A stretch of DNA of 64,000 bases from Oopsacas minuta (Eukaryota; Porifera; Hexactinellida; Lyssacinosida; Leucopsacidae), in assembly GCA_024704765.1 (NCBI GenBank), contig JAKMXF010000033.1:806001-870000 (forward strand). The letters are read 5' to 3'. The notes beneath the pieces were generated by a model. That model did no database searches, was not told where the DNA came from, and was given only the letters and a program-made list of their open reading frames with translations. Made by a program: the position numbers and the translations under genes. Positions 12,296-23,600 of this stretch are shown piece by piece; the stretch's first letter is position 1; every line of letters begins with the position of its first letter.

Positions 12296-12910
12296 CACGG
12301 TTCGCTTGCTAGCGCTCCGCGGCTTGCGAATACTCTGTGCCACGAATTAAGCAAAGTATAGTAGTAGAACATATTCACAACATGTTGGCGAAAAATTCAT
12401 ATTTGGAAATTAGCGCACCCGATTACCCCAGTAAAACGGTTGAAAGCAAGGATGAAACTGATCGAACCGAATATCAGTATTCTTGAATAGCAACCTAACA
12501 AATACTGATAATATTCGGCAACCTTTGTTGAAAGCAAGTTTCTAGGATTAATTAGAAAATTGTTTAATTTATGTACATAAACAACAACAAATATTCATAA
12601 TACGTATTGAACATATCCTATTCGGATTCAGTGTACTTGCTAACCTTTATATGTCTGTTGAGAGCAAGTCTCTAAATATATTTCGAGATTTCAGCTATTT
12701 GTTTACTCTATATTCATAAAAACAACAATATATTTACAAATCAGAGACTTGAAAAATGCGAAATTCAGATTCAGCGTTTACATATCGTCAACAAAAGGAT
12801 ATGATATTCCCTATATTATATACACAGATAATCTCCCCCAATTATCATAATACAAAGTGGACAAACAAACAGCCCCCACAATAATAGAATTATTAATAAT
12901 ATAGCATCAT
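12296..12910 (+). repeat. Dispersed hairpin-bearing repeat, copy A
   Basis: Starts with a G+C-rich hairpin segment (GGTTCGCTTGCTAGCGCTCC). It continues with AT-rich units containing GAGAGCAAGT and TATTCATAAAAACAACAATA, and ends near GGACAAACAAACAG and TTAATAATATAG. The same order of motifs occurs at 41157-41625 and 46606-47010, so this is a repeat family. No ORF. The class is unknown and the boundaries approximate. Confidence 0.55.
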
Positions 12911-13380
12911 CCATGTCATTGGGCTATCTTCCTATAGGAGCTACACTAAAATTGGATAAAAGAAATAATTTCTAAAAGTGTATATTCTCGTGAAATTGTA
13001 AACCAACTTTCAGAGAACAGTCAAATTCGAACTCCTAATGCTGTCATTACTTTCAGAAATTTTGCCTTTTATACTTTGATAAATTCGAGGCAGAACTGAG
13101 CAACACGTTAACACAAAGTGTTCGTAATATTATTTGCTGAAAATAAAAAATCGGAGAAAAATTATCCCTAGAAATCCAAATAATTCTAATGATCATAAGG
13201 CTGTTTATATGATTATTTTATAAATTTAGCACAAAAATAGATATTTCTATGAACTTTATCATAGCAAAATTCCCAGAGCGTATTTAGTGGTGAAGGTATT
13301 GCTACTATTAAAGTGTCCTCCATTCCCCCCGGTTATAGAGGTTCTCCATTTACTATAGAGACCTCACTTATAGCATATTT

Positions 13381-13546
13381 CCACACCTTTCTATATAAAT
13401 ACAAAAGCAAGCTAGAGATTAGGTTTCATGTTGTCAGGGGTAATTGGGTGCATAGAGTCCGATTTTGAGAATTTCAGAGCTCTAAAGTAACTAATTCACA
13501 GATCTATCATGTGATTAATCATATTTCACACCTTTTTGAAAAGTAT
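13381..13546 (-). repeat. Dispersed repeat, inverted copy of the unit at 60366-60530
   Basis: The reverse complement aligns with 60366-60530 along its length, with a few substitutions and one insertion of about 9 nt. Shared blocks include ATCTGTGAATTAGTTA, CTCAAAATCGGACTCTA and ACCTAATCTCTAGCTTGCTT. At 60 kb the unit is part of a degenerate tandem array; here it is a single copy on the other strand. Confidence 0.75.
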
Positions 13547-14856
13547 TTGAAAAATTAAGTATTTACTTAGTTTTACCAATACATAAGTTTCAGTAGTTCA
13601 GTGGATAAGGCCCCTGGAGCCCAAAATCAGTCGGGGTCTGGTGCATTGCGGCATTTACACAGGGATAAGAGGAGTGGCCACCCTGAAAAGAACAATATCA
13701 CATAACCCTGAGCTGCACTACCAGTCTGTCGGTTGGAGATTTTTCTAACTACATTTGCCTGTAAATAATTGTTAGGAAATACCGGTTTCTTACGTATAGA
13801 AGAGTGATCGTAAATCCTTTTAGAAGTTATGATCGGGATCAGGATCTAGATCCTTTAATTGAGGATCATCTAATTCCCTAAAATTATATATGGTTTCTTA
13901 GTCAACAAAATGACTAAGACAATTTTAGTGTTGAATTATATTATCATCACACAACCATGGAGTTGTCAAAATACCTTAGGGTGTCAATGATAAAACATAC
14001 GAACCATGGATAATAAATTGATCCATTCAAAAATTCCATAATTTAAAGCGCTGGTTCTAAGTGAACTAAGGACAACAACATAGCAATTATTGTGTAGTTA
14101 CCTCATATACTTATAGTGAAACAGACTAGCAAGCTAAACACTCTATTCCTGAGAATAATATGAGTATTGTTGCATAACAACCACGAATTATTTTCATAAT
14201 AAGAGCACATAATTCAGGATAGAATATATAAAATTACCTGTACACCACAAGCTGATTTACTTCAATGAAACCTTCTAGTTCTCTTCTCAAGAATGGACTT
14301 ACAAATAATAACCAACCGATTTTTGCATCAAACATTAGCCAACACTCATAATTATACTCAATACAATCCTTTACAATATCTATTTGGTTTTTGTCAATTC
14401 AGATGTCAAAATGAATTTATAAGCACAATAGCACCATGCAGTAATTCTTCCTCAACGTTGAGAAGTGTAGCTGGTTCCTGAGTAATAGAGACCTTGAGGA
14501 TCTTGGGTTTCTCTTTCTATTATTTAAGATAATTAGCTCTTAGCATTTATTGTCAGAAATAAGGTATGAATAGGTTCTGATACTCTAACCGCATAATTGA
14601 GGGAATAATTACGATATATGGCTTAGTAGTTTTAAGTAGCTGCCAGGAATACTCCAATGGCGCCACATTTCATATTCACAAATGTAACTAAATGCTAGTA
14701 CATCTCTCATCTAACAGGTTTGAACTTTGCATTCTTCAGGAAACATCTACATTATGTCATTCTCAGAGTATCTAGATAGATAAGATTAAAGATGACTGAT
14801 AAATCAAATCAAGAATTTTTTAATTTCTAGATTATGTATGGACACAATTTATGCCA

Positions 14857-14955
14857 TAATCTATATTATTAAATCATGATTGTTATTTGTCTGTTTGTTT
14901 GTCCGTTGAACACCTCGAGGGGCAATGTTCATCGCGAAGCGACGAGCTAAAGGCT
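14857..14955 (-). repeat. Dispersed hairpin-bearing repeat, truncated copy D
   Basis: On the minus strand it reads TACGAGCCTTTAGCTCGTCG (a hairpin), then CCTCGAGG, GGACAAACAAACAGACAAAT and TTTAATAATATAGATTATGG. It joins the hairpin end directly to the 3' end seen in the longer copies, so it looks like an internal-deletion derivative. Confidence 0.55.
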
Positions 14956-15178
14956 CGTAAGAATATAAAAATGAAAGAATACGAGTGGGTGTAAACAGTA
15001 AAATCGTAATACGAATTGAGATGATATTACAGAATATGGAAATTATTGGGAGTATCAAAACACAGCAAAACGGTTTATTAATAAGTAGAACTAATTTGTG
15101 TAAAGCAGCTTAAGATATATTTTTTTTAAAAGATTCCCCAGGCACGAAAAAAAAGTTGCCAGGCCACGACTGTCAGTT

Positions 15179-15356
15179 ACCCGGGCATGCCCGGGTGTAG
15201 TTACGCCACTGATGCTGGTAATCACTCCTTATCATTCTGTCTAGAAAAAACCGATAATATATGGTTACTCTATGCCCGGGTGTAGTTACGCCACTGATGC
15301 TGGTAATCACTCCTTATCATTCTGTCTAGAAAAAACCGATAATATATGGTTACTCT
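15179..15356. repeat. 85-bp tandem duplication beginning in an 18-bp perfect palindrome
   Basis: 15187-15271 and 15272-15356 are essentially identical 85-bp units. The first starts inside a perfect 18-bp palindrome, ACCCGGGCATGCCCGGGT (15179-15196). Identity of the two copies points to a recent duplication or an assembly artefact. Confidence 0.85.
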
Positions 15357-15397
15357 AAAGTCTAAACGAAAACATATTTACCAACCCTTTGAAACTA

Positions 15398-15555
15398 CAC
15401 TACCTGGCCAAAAAGTATTGGAACACTCTACCACTTGTGGCACAAGTGGCACAAGGCGATAATACGTTGAAAGATTCTATGTACAACTAAGACGATATGC
15501 CCTTGGTGGCAGGCGTCAATTGTGGCAGGGTGTCCCAATACCTTTGGCCAGGCAA
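15398..15555. mobile_element. Tc1/mariner-type MITE
   Basis: Left end CCTGGCCAAAAAGTATTGGA and inward-read right end CCTGGCCAAAGGTATTGGGA form inverted repeats of about 22 bp. TA dinucleotides flank the element (15396-15397 and 15556-15557). No coding capacity. Confidence 0.7.
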
Positions 15556-15872
15556 TATTTCCCTGGTTACATTTCTCGAAATTTCTAAATTTCTATGCAA
15601 AAACTATGAATTTTTCCCTTTTATTGACAAAAATCCAGAAAAATCCAATAATTTCCCTGGACTTTTAGTCTCTAGAATATAGATTGTTACATATAATGTT
15701 TTACATAAATTACGAGGAAAGTAGACTAAAAATACACAAAACTAAATTTAATCTCAAAGATAGAAATTAACGCTTATCAATCTCAAAATTAATTATTCCT
15801 AAAATAGGAATCTCTTACTCTATAAATAAGAGAAGGTTGGAAAGTGAATCAACCATTTGTCTTCTAAATACA

Positions 15873-16730
15873 ATGTGTATTCTCTTCCTCGCTTTATCTC
15901 CCCCAGCAATTAGCAAAAGAAAATATAAATTCATTCTAGGATCGAACAGAGATGAGTATTATGTGAGACCAACACATCTTTTGTGTCAGTGGAAAGATCA
16001 TCCAAATATTCTAGGACCATACGACCTAGAGAGAGAGGGATATGGAACCTGGTTAGGTATAAATAAGGAGAATGGCCGGTTTGGTACTCTCACAAATTAC
16101 CGTATCCCTCATTCTGAAAAGGCTATAGTAAAGTCTCTAATAAAAGAGAAGAAATTATTAGGTAGAGGAGCACTTGTAACAGATTATTTAATGTCGTCAA
16201 TGTCATCAATGGATTATACAGCTAAATTCATGGAAAATAAAACATCTTACGGAAAGTGCAATTTAATTGTTGGTGACTTAAGTCTCGATAAGCCACATCT
16301 GATTTACAGCACTAATGCAGTGGAACATGACGTAGTTCATCTAGATGAGGGAATACACGGTCTCACTAACAAGACATTAGATTATCCATGGCAGAAGCTG
16401 GTGAGTGGAAAAGAACATTTCACTCAAGTACTACAAGAGTACAGTGAACCCCAGCAGCTGATTGAGGAGGTAGTCAAGGTAATGTCAAATGATGTTACAT
16501 ACAAACACGACCCGTCTGTTGATGACTTAGATTGGGGAGATGACTGGAAGATTCCTTTGAGTTCTGTGTTCGTTACAAATAAGCCTGTGAAATATGGTAC
16601 AAGAACAACCTCAGTGATTCTAGTAGAGGAAGATGGTACAGGCTGGTATTATGAACAGAGTCTAAAGGAACCTATAGACACTAATGAGTTTGTATGGGAG
16701 AAGGAAATTCTCAATTTTCATTTAAAGTAA
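15873..16730 (+). CDS. TANGO2: TANGO2 homologue (NRDE-family protein, 285 aa, single exon)
   Basis: Member of the transport-and-Golgi-organisation 2 family, cytosolic/mitochondria-associated and linked to membrane and lipid/haem homeostasis; its exact activity is debated. The conserved N-terminus MCILFLALSP puts Cys at position 2, as in family members, followed by the signature FILGSNRDEYYVRPT and the block GTWLGINKENGRFGTLTNYR. The length is close to human TANGO2 (about 276 aa). The open frame extends 12 codons upstream but without an ATG, and the family start is this ATG. It is the first of four same-strand single-exon genes. A Tc1/mariner MITE ends about 320 bp upstream. Confidence 0.93.
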   Translation: MCILFLALSPPAISKRKYKFILGSNRDEYYVRPTHLLCQWKDHPNILGPYDLEREGYGTWLGINKENGRFGTLTNYRIPHSEKAIVKSLIKEKKLLGRGALVTDYLMSSMSSMDYTAKFMENKTSYGKCNLIVGDLSLDKPHLIYSTNAVEHDVVHLDEGIHGLTNKTLDYPWQKLVSGKEHFTQVLQEYSEPQQLIEEVVKVMSNDVTYKHDPSVDDLDWGDDWKIPLSSVFVTNKPVKYGTRTTSVILVEEDGTGWYYEQSLKEPIDTNEFVWEKEILNFHLK

Positions 16731-17706
16731 TTTGGACAGATACTAAGCATGATTGTATATTAGTTTGTTGGTCAACCAAGCAAATATTTCATAATAATGG
16801 TTTGTAATATGATTCGTTGAATGCAAAACAACAGAAATGTTGAAAATAGCTATATAGAGGTTTGTCAACTCTCTTATCAACTATTGTTCTACACTATTCT
16901 GTGATTTTGGAAGTCAAATATGTGTCAAGCGACAAATTTGAAATTCTTCAAGAAAATATTGTCCGTTCCGTTCCGTGAATTAAGGGTTTACCGTATATAT
17001 CTTATTAGTCATTCAATTCATTACAAAAACTATCTGATCCTAACAGTTGTCAAGCATTTGTTATTACATTTTGATGCAGAAATGCAAATCAACGCAATCT
17101 CACAGCTTGGTGAGATGCCAGGTTGACATCTATGCATTGGTCTGTAACGAAAATTTTGGTCCCCCTTAAAATTGCTCCAGGGGACCAAAATTATCATGGA
17201 AATTTGTCCTATCCTGAAAATTTTTACGTTTATCTAATTAGGAAATGAATATAATGATAGAAGATGAACTTTGGAGAGTCAAAATCTCATATAAGTGCGT
17301 CCAAATATTTTGTCAATTTTCGATAATACAAATTTTTGAATTAGGATAATTTATGGCATGTGGTCAAATGTGGCATAAATTTCAGCAATTATATGCTTCT
17401 AGGGTGGTGATACAATGTTATACTTCTAGAGGGTGGTGATACAATGTTATACACAGGTTTTGGAGCTATTCCTAGGAGTTTATTCAAGGAAATACTGTAA
17501 TCCATATAATTATTGAAACAAAAATACAAAATATTAAATTTGTGACTGTGTGTCATGTGGGGGTATGATTTTTGTATGCAAAGCTAGTGTGACGATTGTG
17601 TACAGACAGTATGATGTTTGTGTACAAACATATGGTACACAAACGTCGCACTAGTAGAGATGTCAACTCTCACGGATAAACAGTGACCATCCCGCCTCTC
17701 ACGGCT
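16731..17706. other. Intergenic region with small repeats
   Basis: No gene seen. It contains a 12-bp inverted repeat ATTTTGGTCCCC / GGGGACCAAAAT (17153-17164 and 17180-17191). It also has a near-exact direct repeat of about 29 bp built on GGGTGGTGATACAATGTTAT (17396-17451) and an imperfect palindrome (17584-17654) just before the next gene. Confidence 0.6.
17584..17654. repeat. Imperfect palindrome upstream of the LRMDA-like gene
   Basis: Arms CTAGTGTGACGATTGTGTAC (17584-17603) and the reverse complement of CTAGTGCGACGTTTGTGTAC (17635-17654) match at 18 of 20 positions. A second dyad, TGTTTGTGTACAAACA, lies between them. It ends 52 bp before the ATG, so it could be a promoter element or a very short mobile element. 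Confidence 0.6.
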
Positions 17707-18315
17707 ATGCCCAAAAACGAACGAACTCAACTTATTTCTCTTCCAGATTTCATTAACAGTACATATATGACGGTTAGCCTGGTAAATCGTGGGCTCAAGG
17801 AACTACCAGAGGATTTCCTATTAGAAAAACCTACATTAAAACGAACAGTAGAAGTACTGGATCTGAGCCACAATCAAATTACTAATATAGCTAAACTCGA
17901 CGGATATGACAACATCCACACGCTCATTCTAGACTCTAACAAATTCAATTCTCACTCATCTCTCCCAAAAATGCATTCTTTAACCTATCTGAGCTTGGTT
18001 GACAATAAGATAGGAAACTTAGCAATATTTATTGACAAAATAGCAGATAAAGTTCCGAACTTGAAATACTTGAATTTATTAAAGAATCCAGCAGCTCCAA
18101 ATTATTTCAATGGAGGTAGTGCAGACGATTACAAAGACTACAGACTATATGTAATTAATTCTATGCCTAATATTAAAGTTGTGGATTATATAGAAGTGGG
18201 GGAAGAGGAGATTAAAGAAGCTAAGAGAGTATATGGACATCTCCCTCCAGCTGTTGTCAGTAAGCCTATCAGTAAGGATTTGTTAAAAAACGAAAAGTAT
18301 GAGTGTAAGTCGTAA
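17707..18315 (+). CDS. LRMDA: Leucine-rich repeat protein, LRMDA-like (202 aa, single exon)
   Basis: A small LRR protein with about four repeats (VEVLDLSHNQITNIAKL, IHTLILDSNKF, LTYLSLVDNKIGNL, LKYLNLLKNPAAPN) and the LRR-cap-like end YKDYRLYVINSMPNIKVVDY. The block LLKNPA.PN followed by DDYKDYRLYVI and a P-N-hydrophobic-D segment is characteristic of LRMDA (C10orf11), known in vertebrates from melanocyte differentiation. Its role in an invertebrate is unknown. The frame is open eight codons upstream but starts there with GTG; the ATG of MPKNERTQL is chosen. A short upstream ATG ORF ends a few bases into this region. Same strand as its neighbours. Confidence 0.8.
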   Translation: MPKNERTQLISLPDFINSTYMTVSLVNRGLKELPEDFLLEKPTLKRTVEVLDLSHNQITNIAKLDGYDNIHTLILDSNKFNSHSSLPKMHSLTYLSLVDNKIGNLAIFIDKIADKVPNLKYLNLLKNPAAPNYFNGGSADDYKDYRLYVINSMPNIKVVDYIEVGEEEIKEAKRVYGHLPPAVVSKPISKDLLKNEKYECKS

Positions 18316-19175
18316 CTCTATCTCTAGGAGAGATTTTATCATTGTTTGTACCATTCAGAAATTTTGCGGCTACTTTTTGCTTTTAAACATTACCGGTACC
18401 CAATTTGAATATTTTTTACTTTTAATGATTTATAAATACACGTATGTTGCAATAAACCGCATATTTTACTGTGTGTATACTCGAATTACGAATTTGACCC
18501 TCAGTCAAATTCGTCGATGGTAATCAAATTGTGGAATTTGTATCCATTTTCACAAAATTAAAGTAATTCCGCCTAAATTTTTCCCCTCTAATTTCGATCT
18601 TCTTTTCTTGGCTAGAGGCAGGTATCCAGTCGAAAGGTGGACCATAAAATATTCGCGAAGAATTTTCTCCCTTTCCGTTGTGATTAGGGACGCCCGATAT
18701 CTACCGACCAAAATGTCGCATTCCGTTATGAATCACTATAATAACCTTTAATATATTATGGAGTTCGATTTCACCCCAGGAAAATATAAAAGCTAATATG
18801 AGAGTGTAGAGATACGCAAGCCTCACTTTGGATCCGCAATGCTTGACAACTATTCATTGTTCTGAGGAAATTGAAGTTATTAGTTGTTATAGTGATATAT
18901 AATGAAATGGATACTATTCCTCTATTTTCCATCGCATTTTTGGTTCCCCGAGGCCAATTTTCATGGAATTTGGCCCATGTGACCAAATATACGTGAAATT
19001 TTGATTCCACCCTAGAACCAATTATCCATGGAAAAATCAAAATTAACTGATCCTAAAGTCCGAAACAAACCTCACAGATAAATTATTTACGATAGCTATA
19101 GCTTAAGTGCTAATTAGACAGACATATTCATTTTATATCACAAATGTAATCAGTATCGTATTTAGTTCCTTACAA
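18316..19175. other. Intergenic region
   Basis: No gene seen between the LRMDA-like gene and MAD2. The only clear structure is a perfect hairpin at 18488-18514. The stretch around 18950-19035 carries several CCATGGAAA / TCATGGAA variants suggestive of an old repeat. Confidence 0.5.
18488..18514. repeat. Perfect 11-bp-arm hairpin
   Basis: ACGAATTTGAC (18488-18498), a 5-nt loop, then GTCAAATTCGT (18504-18514). It lies about 170 bp past the LRMDA-like stop codon, so it could be transcribed in the 3' UTR. Function unknown. Confidence 0.6.
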
Positions 19176-19787
19176 ATGGCTGTAGCTCAGGTCTCACGTG
19201 CTCGCATTACACTCCAGGGCAGTGCAGAGATGGTGTCTGAATTCTTTCACATAGCAATCAATAGCATTCTATTCGTACGGGGTCTCTACGGCTATACAAA
19301 ATTTGATACAATATCCAAATACGGACTCCAGGTACGAGTTACAAACGATGAAGATTTAAAGTGCTACCTCCAGCAGGTTGTAGCTCAGCTGAATAATTGG
19401 TTGTTAGCTAAGACGATCAAGAAAGTAGTATTTGTTATCCAGGAAGCAGTTAGTGATGAGACTATAGAACGCTGGGAGTTTGATATAGAGTGTGATAAAG
19501 ACATGAATACTGAGTCCAGGGCTAAAGTGAAGCCAATTGAAGAGATACAGAAGGAGATACGTGTGTTCATGCGTCAGGTTCTAGGGAGTGTCCATCTACT
19601 GCCTGCCCTGGAGAACAAGTGTAAGTTTGATATACAAGTACACGTGGGTAGCGAGGCTGAATTTGATGGGGAGTGGAAAGATTCTTCTGACAAGAAAATA
19701 TCCACTCCCACTATCCTACATCTAAATTCTTTCTCTACCCTCGTACACACTGTGAAACCTCATGTTGCTTACAAATCACACGACTAG
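19176..19787 (+). CDS. MAD2L1: Spindle-assembly checkpoint protein MAD2 (203 aa, single exon)
   Basis: HORMA-domain protein that binds CDC20 and MAD1 at unattached kinetochores and inhibits the anaphase-promoting complex. The whole length aligns with MAD2: ITLQGSAEMVSEFFHIAINS, the KYGLQVRVT segment, ERWEFDIECDKD, the helix IRVFMRQVLGSVHLLPALE, and the C-terminal safety-belt region ending HVAYKSHD. Length is about that of human MAD2L1 (205 aa). The frame continues 23 codons upstream from a GTG, but family similarity begins at this ATG. No intron interrupts it. Confidence 0.95.
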   Translation: MAVAQVSRARITLQGSAEMVSEFFHIAINSILFVRGLYGYTKFDTISKYGLQVRVTNDEDLKCYLQQVVAQLNNWLLAKTIKKVVFVIQEAVSDETIERWEFDIECDKDMNTESRAKVKPIEEIQKEIRVFMRQVLGSVHLLPALENKCKFDIQVHVGSEAEFDGEWKDSSDKKISTPTILHLNSFSTLVHTVKPHVAYKSHD

Positions 19788-20616
19788 ACTACATGCTGTA
19801 AATTCTTGATAATTATGTTCACTTTTATTTCAATTCTTATTTCATTCGTATATTATCACTTACAAATTTATTGGAAGATAAGACTGCTGTTCATTCTGGC
19901 ATGCTTTAGTTACAAGCCAATCGACCTTTTTCTTTTCCCAAGTCCAAGAATAATTGTGCACCTGACATGTGAAATTTGTGTGGGTTGGTAAAGGAAGCCC
20001 AGTTAGCTAAAATAGTTAGTAACACCAAGTATGAGTATGACTTGACACTCCAACTTAGAAAGGCTTAGTTTAGTATGCTACAAAAACATACATATATTGA
20101 TAATTAGTACACGATTCCCAATACAGTTGACACCTTTTTTGGTTCGTTTATATTTGTTATTGTTACTTATTAGCAGACAAAATAATGAAGATGAGTTTGC
20201 CACCTTCTCAGAGGTTAGATGATCATATTGTGAATTCACATATATAACACAATATTTCATTTTATAGCATGTCCAGTTTTTTTAGGTTTGTGTCCAGAAA
20301 TGTCCAGGATATTATCAGAAAAAAATGAAAATGTCCAGGATTTTGGAAAAAACCTTCTGGTCACCCTAAGGTAGGGAGACTTGCCTTCGGATAGGGGCCA
20401 ATATCACTAGCGTTTTCGGGATCCAAGGGTCACAAAAACGCTTGCGATTTATGGACGGGAATCCCTATATCCCGCTTACACCCGGTTTTAGCAAAACCTC
20501 GGATTATACTGGTTCCACTGTATTGGCCATGATTTCCATCGATATAATTTTGTAATATTGACACGAAACAGATTTCCCAATACTTCTAAAATATTTATAG
20601 AGATTAGTATTAATAC
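19788..20616. other. Intergenic region with a transposon end
   Basis: No gene seen. Around 20270-20372 the sequence repeats GTCCAGGA-type words and ends with CTTCTGGTCACCCTA. Read inward this is TAGGGTGACCAGAAGG, a form common at ends of animal DNA transposons. AAACCTCGGATTATACTGG at about 20496 resembles a pogo-like end. Both are decayed. Confidence 0.45.
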
Positions 20617-23600
20617 ATGGCAACAGACCCTGAGGATATCTGTCGTAATCTTATTCCAGGAGAGGAGACTGAGGCCTCTGAGTTTATCCGTCAACACCCT
20701 GGTTACGATGGGAGAGGGGTTATTGTAGGGATCATGGATACAGGGGTAGATCCAGGAGCTCCAGGTTTGCAGGTAACTACAGATGGTAAGCCTAAGATAG
20801 TAGGTATGGTGGATTGCTGTGGCGACGGAGATGTTGATACAAGTGAGATAAGGAGTACAGGTGAACTACAAAATGGACGTGTTATAAAAGGGGTAACAGG
20901 ACGTGACTTGACTATACCAGATGACTGGCATAATCCTACTGGAGATTGGCACGTAGGTGTTAAAGCTCTGTATCAATTGGTGCCTAAGAATTTGCTTAAC
21001 AAAGTAAGGAAGCTACGTAGACAAGAGAAATGGGATAAACAGTTTGAACAATCTCTAACGATTGCTCAGGAAGAAAGAGATAAGTTTGAAGCTAGTAAGG
21101 AGTCAGAACCCGGCGAGGGTATATGTGAGGGAATTAACTTCTGTAAGCTGAGGAGAGATGAATTGAATCAGAGAGTTGAGTGTTTGAAGGATGTTGATAA
21201 GAATTACAACGATTCAGGACCTGCATACGACTGTATAGTGTATTCAGATGGAGATAAGTGGTGGATATGTATTGACACTAGTGAGACAGGAGATCTAGCT
21301 GCTTGTCAGCTGTTACGACCATTTAAGCAGGAATACAAACACGGTACATTTAAGCTAGGCTCTACAGGAACTAATGCTATCTTATACAATTACGGAGTTA
21401 ATGTGTACTGTAATGGAAATCAGTTGAGTATAATCGGTATGAGTGGTAGTCATGGTACTCATGTAGCTGGAATTGTAGCAGCTAACTTCCCAGACGAACC
21501 TCAGAGGAATGGAATAGCTCCTGGTGCTCAGATTATTGTTCTTAAGATAGGAAGTTTATTTGTAGACAGCATGGAAACACAGAAATCTCTGATACGTGCT
21601 GTCACAGCTGCTATTGATACACATTGCGATATTGTCAATCTTAGCTTCGGTGAATCAGTACAGTACTATGCACGTGGACAAGTTATCAAAAGATTCACTG
21701 AACTCACCAATAAATACAATATCTTATTCGTTAGCTCAGCTGGCAACTCTGGACCTGCTCTGTCTACAGTAGGAGCTCCAGCTGCTTCCACTTCCTCCAT
21801 CATATCAGTAGCTGCTTACGTAACCAGATCTATGATGGAGAAGGAGTATAGCATGATTAACTCAGTTGAATCTACCGTATATACCTGGAGCTCTAGAGGT
21901 CCTATCCCTGATGGAGACATCGGTGTAACCATTGCTGCACCTGGAGGTGCTATTGCACCTGTACCTAACTTCACAGAGCAAGGAACACGTCTAATGAATG
22001 GTACTAGCATGGCATCTCCTAATGCTTGTGGTTGTATATCCCTCATTTTATCTGCTCTCAGGTCTGATAACACTTACTACAATACCTCTACTATAAGATC
22101 AGCTGTTATTAATACTGCTAAGCCTATTGAACCACTCAGTAATTTCTCTATGGGCTACGGACTCATTCAAACAGTTAAAGCTTATCAACTTGCTGTCAAG
22201 CTAGCTGACAGACCTGAAAGGAAGATTTGGTATAAACTGACCTGGGGTAGTAAGAGAGGAATTTATCTGAGGACTCCCTGGGAGGTGAGTAAGCCAGCTG
22301 AGAGATTAGTCAATGTACAACCAATGTACAGTGAGACAGCCGTTGCAGAGGACAAGATTAATCTGGATTTAGAGTTGAGTTTGGAGCCGACAGAAGCCTG
22401 GGTAGAATGTCCCCGTAAATTTAATCTTTACAATCAAACAAGAAGTATTAAGGTAAAGGTAACCCCAGACAAGGCACACCCTGGTGCTAATTTCGCAGAA
22501 GTACTAGCTTACACAGCTAACAGAGATATAGGCCCTCTATTCAGAATTCCTGTAACACTGATTAACCCCAGTGAGATATTTGTACAGGACTTTTGTAAGA
22601 GTTTAGAGTTCAAGAGTGATACCAAATTACATCGTCATTTCATCCACATTCCAGAGGGAGTAACCTGGGCAACGCTAGAGCTCCTCCCTCTTGAGATAGA
22701 GGACAGAGAATCTACATTTGTGTATGTACACGCTCTGCAGTTACTGCCTGAGCAGTCATTCTGTACAAACAATTTCCGGACAGCTCACACCCTCAAACTC
22801 AATTCTACTACCTCTCTATCCCTCTCTGTTATTGCTAACAATACCATGGAGCTAGATATAGCACGCTGGTGGACAGAATCAGGTAATATGAAGCTACAGA
22901 TGAGACTACAGTTCTTCGGAGGATCTATTTCAAATATATCTTATAATACCAGCATAGCACATAATGGTATAACACCTGTCAAATTGATGTTATACAACCA
23001 CTTGACTCCTGTTAATATCAGTCCTGAGATGAAGCTAACCTCTGCTAAGACTACTTATCTACCTACTGAGTATAATATTGAACCATTACCTGAACACTAT
23101 AATATCCCTGGGGAGTTATGTCACTATGAATTAAGTCTAACCTATTCAATTACAGTTAATGGAAAGGGAGCTGTTACTGTGTATTGTCCTATATTGGATA
23201 GCTTGCTATACGAGAATCCGTTTGGTAGTCAAATGTGGTTTGTTTATGATTCTAATAAACAGCTGTTGGGAGTTGGTGATGCGTTCTCTTCTGATGGGAG
23301 ATACAAGATAAATCTCTACAAAGGTACATTCACTGTACATCTCCTGATAATGAATGATAGTAGAGATCAGCTTGATTATTTGACTAACACAGTGTTAATT
23401 TGCTCTGAGAAGATATCAGATATTTCTCTGCCAATTTATGACAACTACGAAGCTTCTATACTAGCCGATGGTAAGGTTGCTCAGAAAACATCAAATCTCT
23501 CTCGTGGATTTTACCCTCTATATCTTGGTGTTATTCCTGAAGGTAAAATTCCTAGTTTCTGTAAACAGGGCTGTGTTCTATCAGGGAGTCTTACTATCAT

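Larger units (their letters stand above)
11659..15872. other. Intergenic region, repeat-rich, no gene seen
   Basis: About 4.2 kb without a convincing coding sequence; the short ORFs have AT-biased, non-protein-like composition. It holds several repeats, listed separately: a small Tc1/mariner-like inverted repeat, two copies of the dispersed hairpin family, a unit shared with 60366-60530, an 85-bp tandem duplication and a Tc1/mariner MITE just upstream of TANGO2. Confidence 0.6.

Noticed and set aside
13594-13650. tRNA-like stretch (TAGTTCAGTGGATAAGGC) resembling a box A of a tRNA or tRNA-derived SINE
   Set aside because: No clear box B, no acceptor stem and no consistent cloverleaf could be drawn; probably an old SINE fragment or chance.
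15250-15360. Repeat spacing reminiscent of a CRISPR-like array
   Set aside because: Only two adjacent full units with no spacers; it is a simple tandem duplication.
19185-19196. GCTGTAGCTCAGG, tRNA D-arm-like
   Set aside because: It lies inside the MAD2 coding sequence and is explained by the protein.
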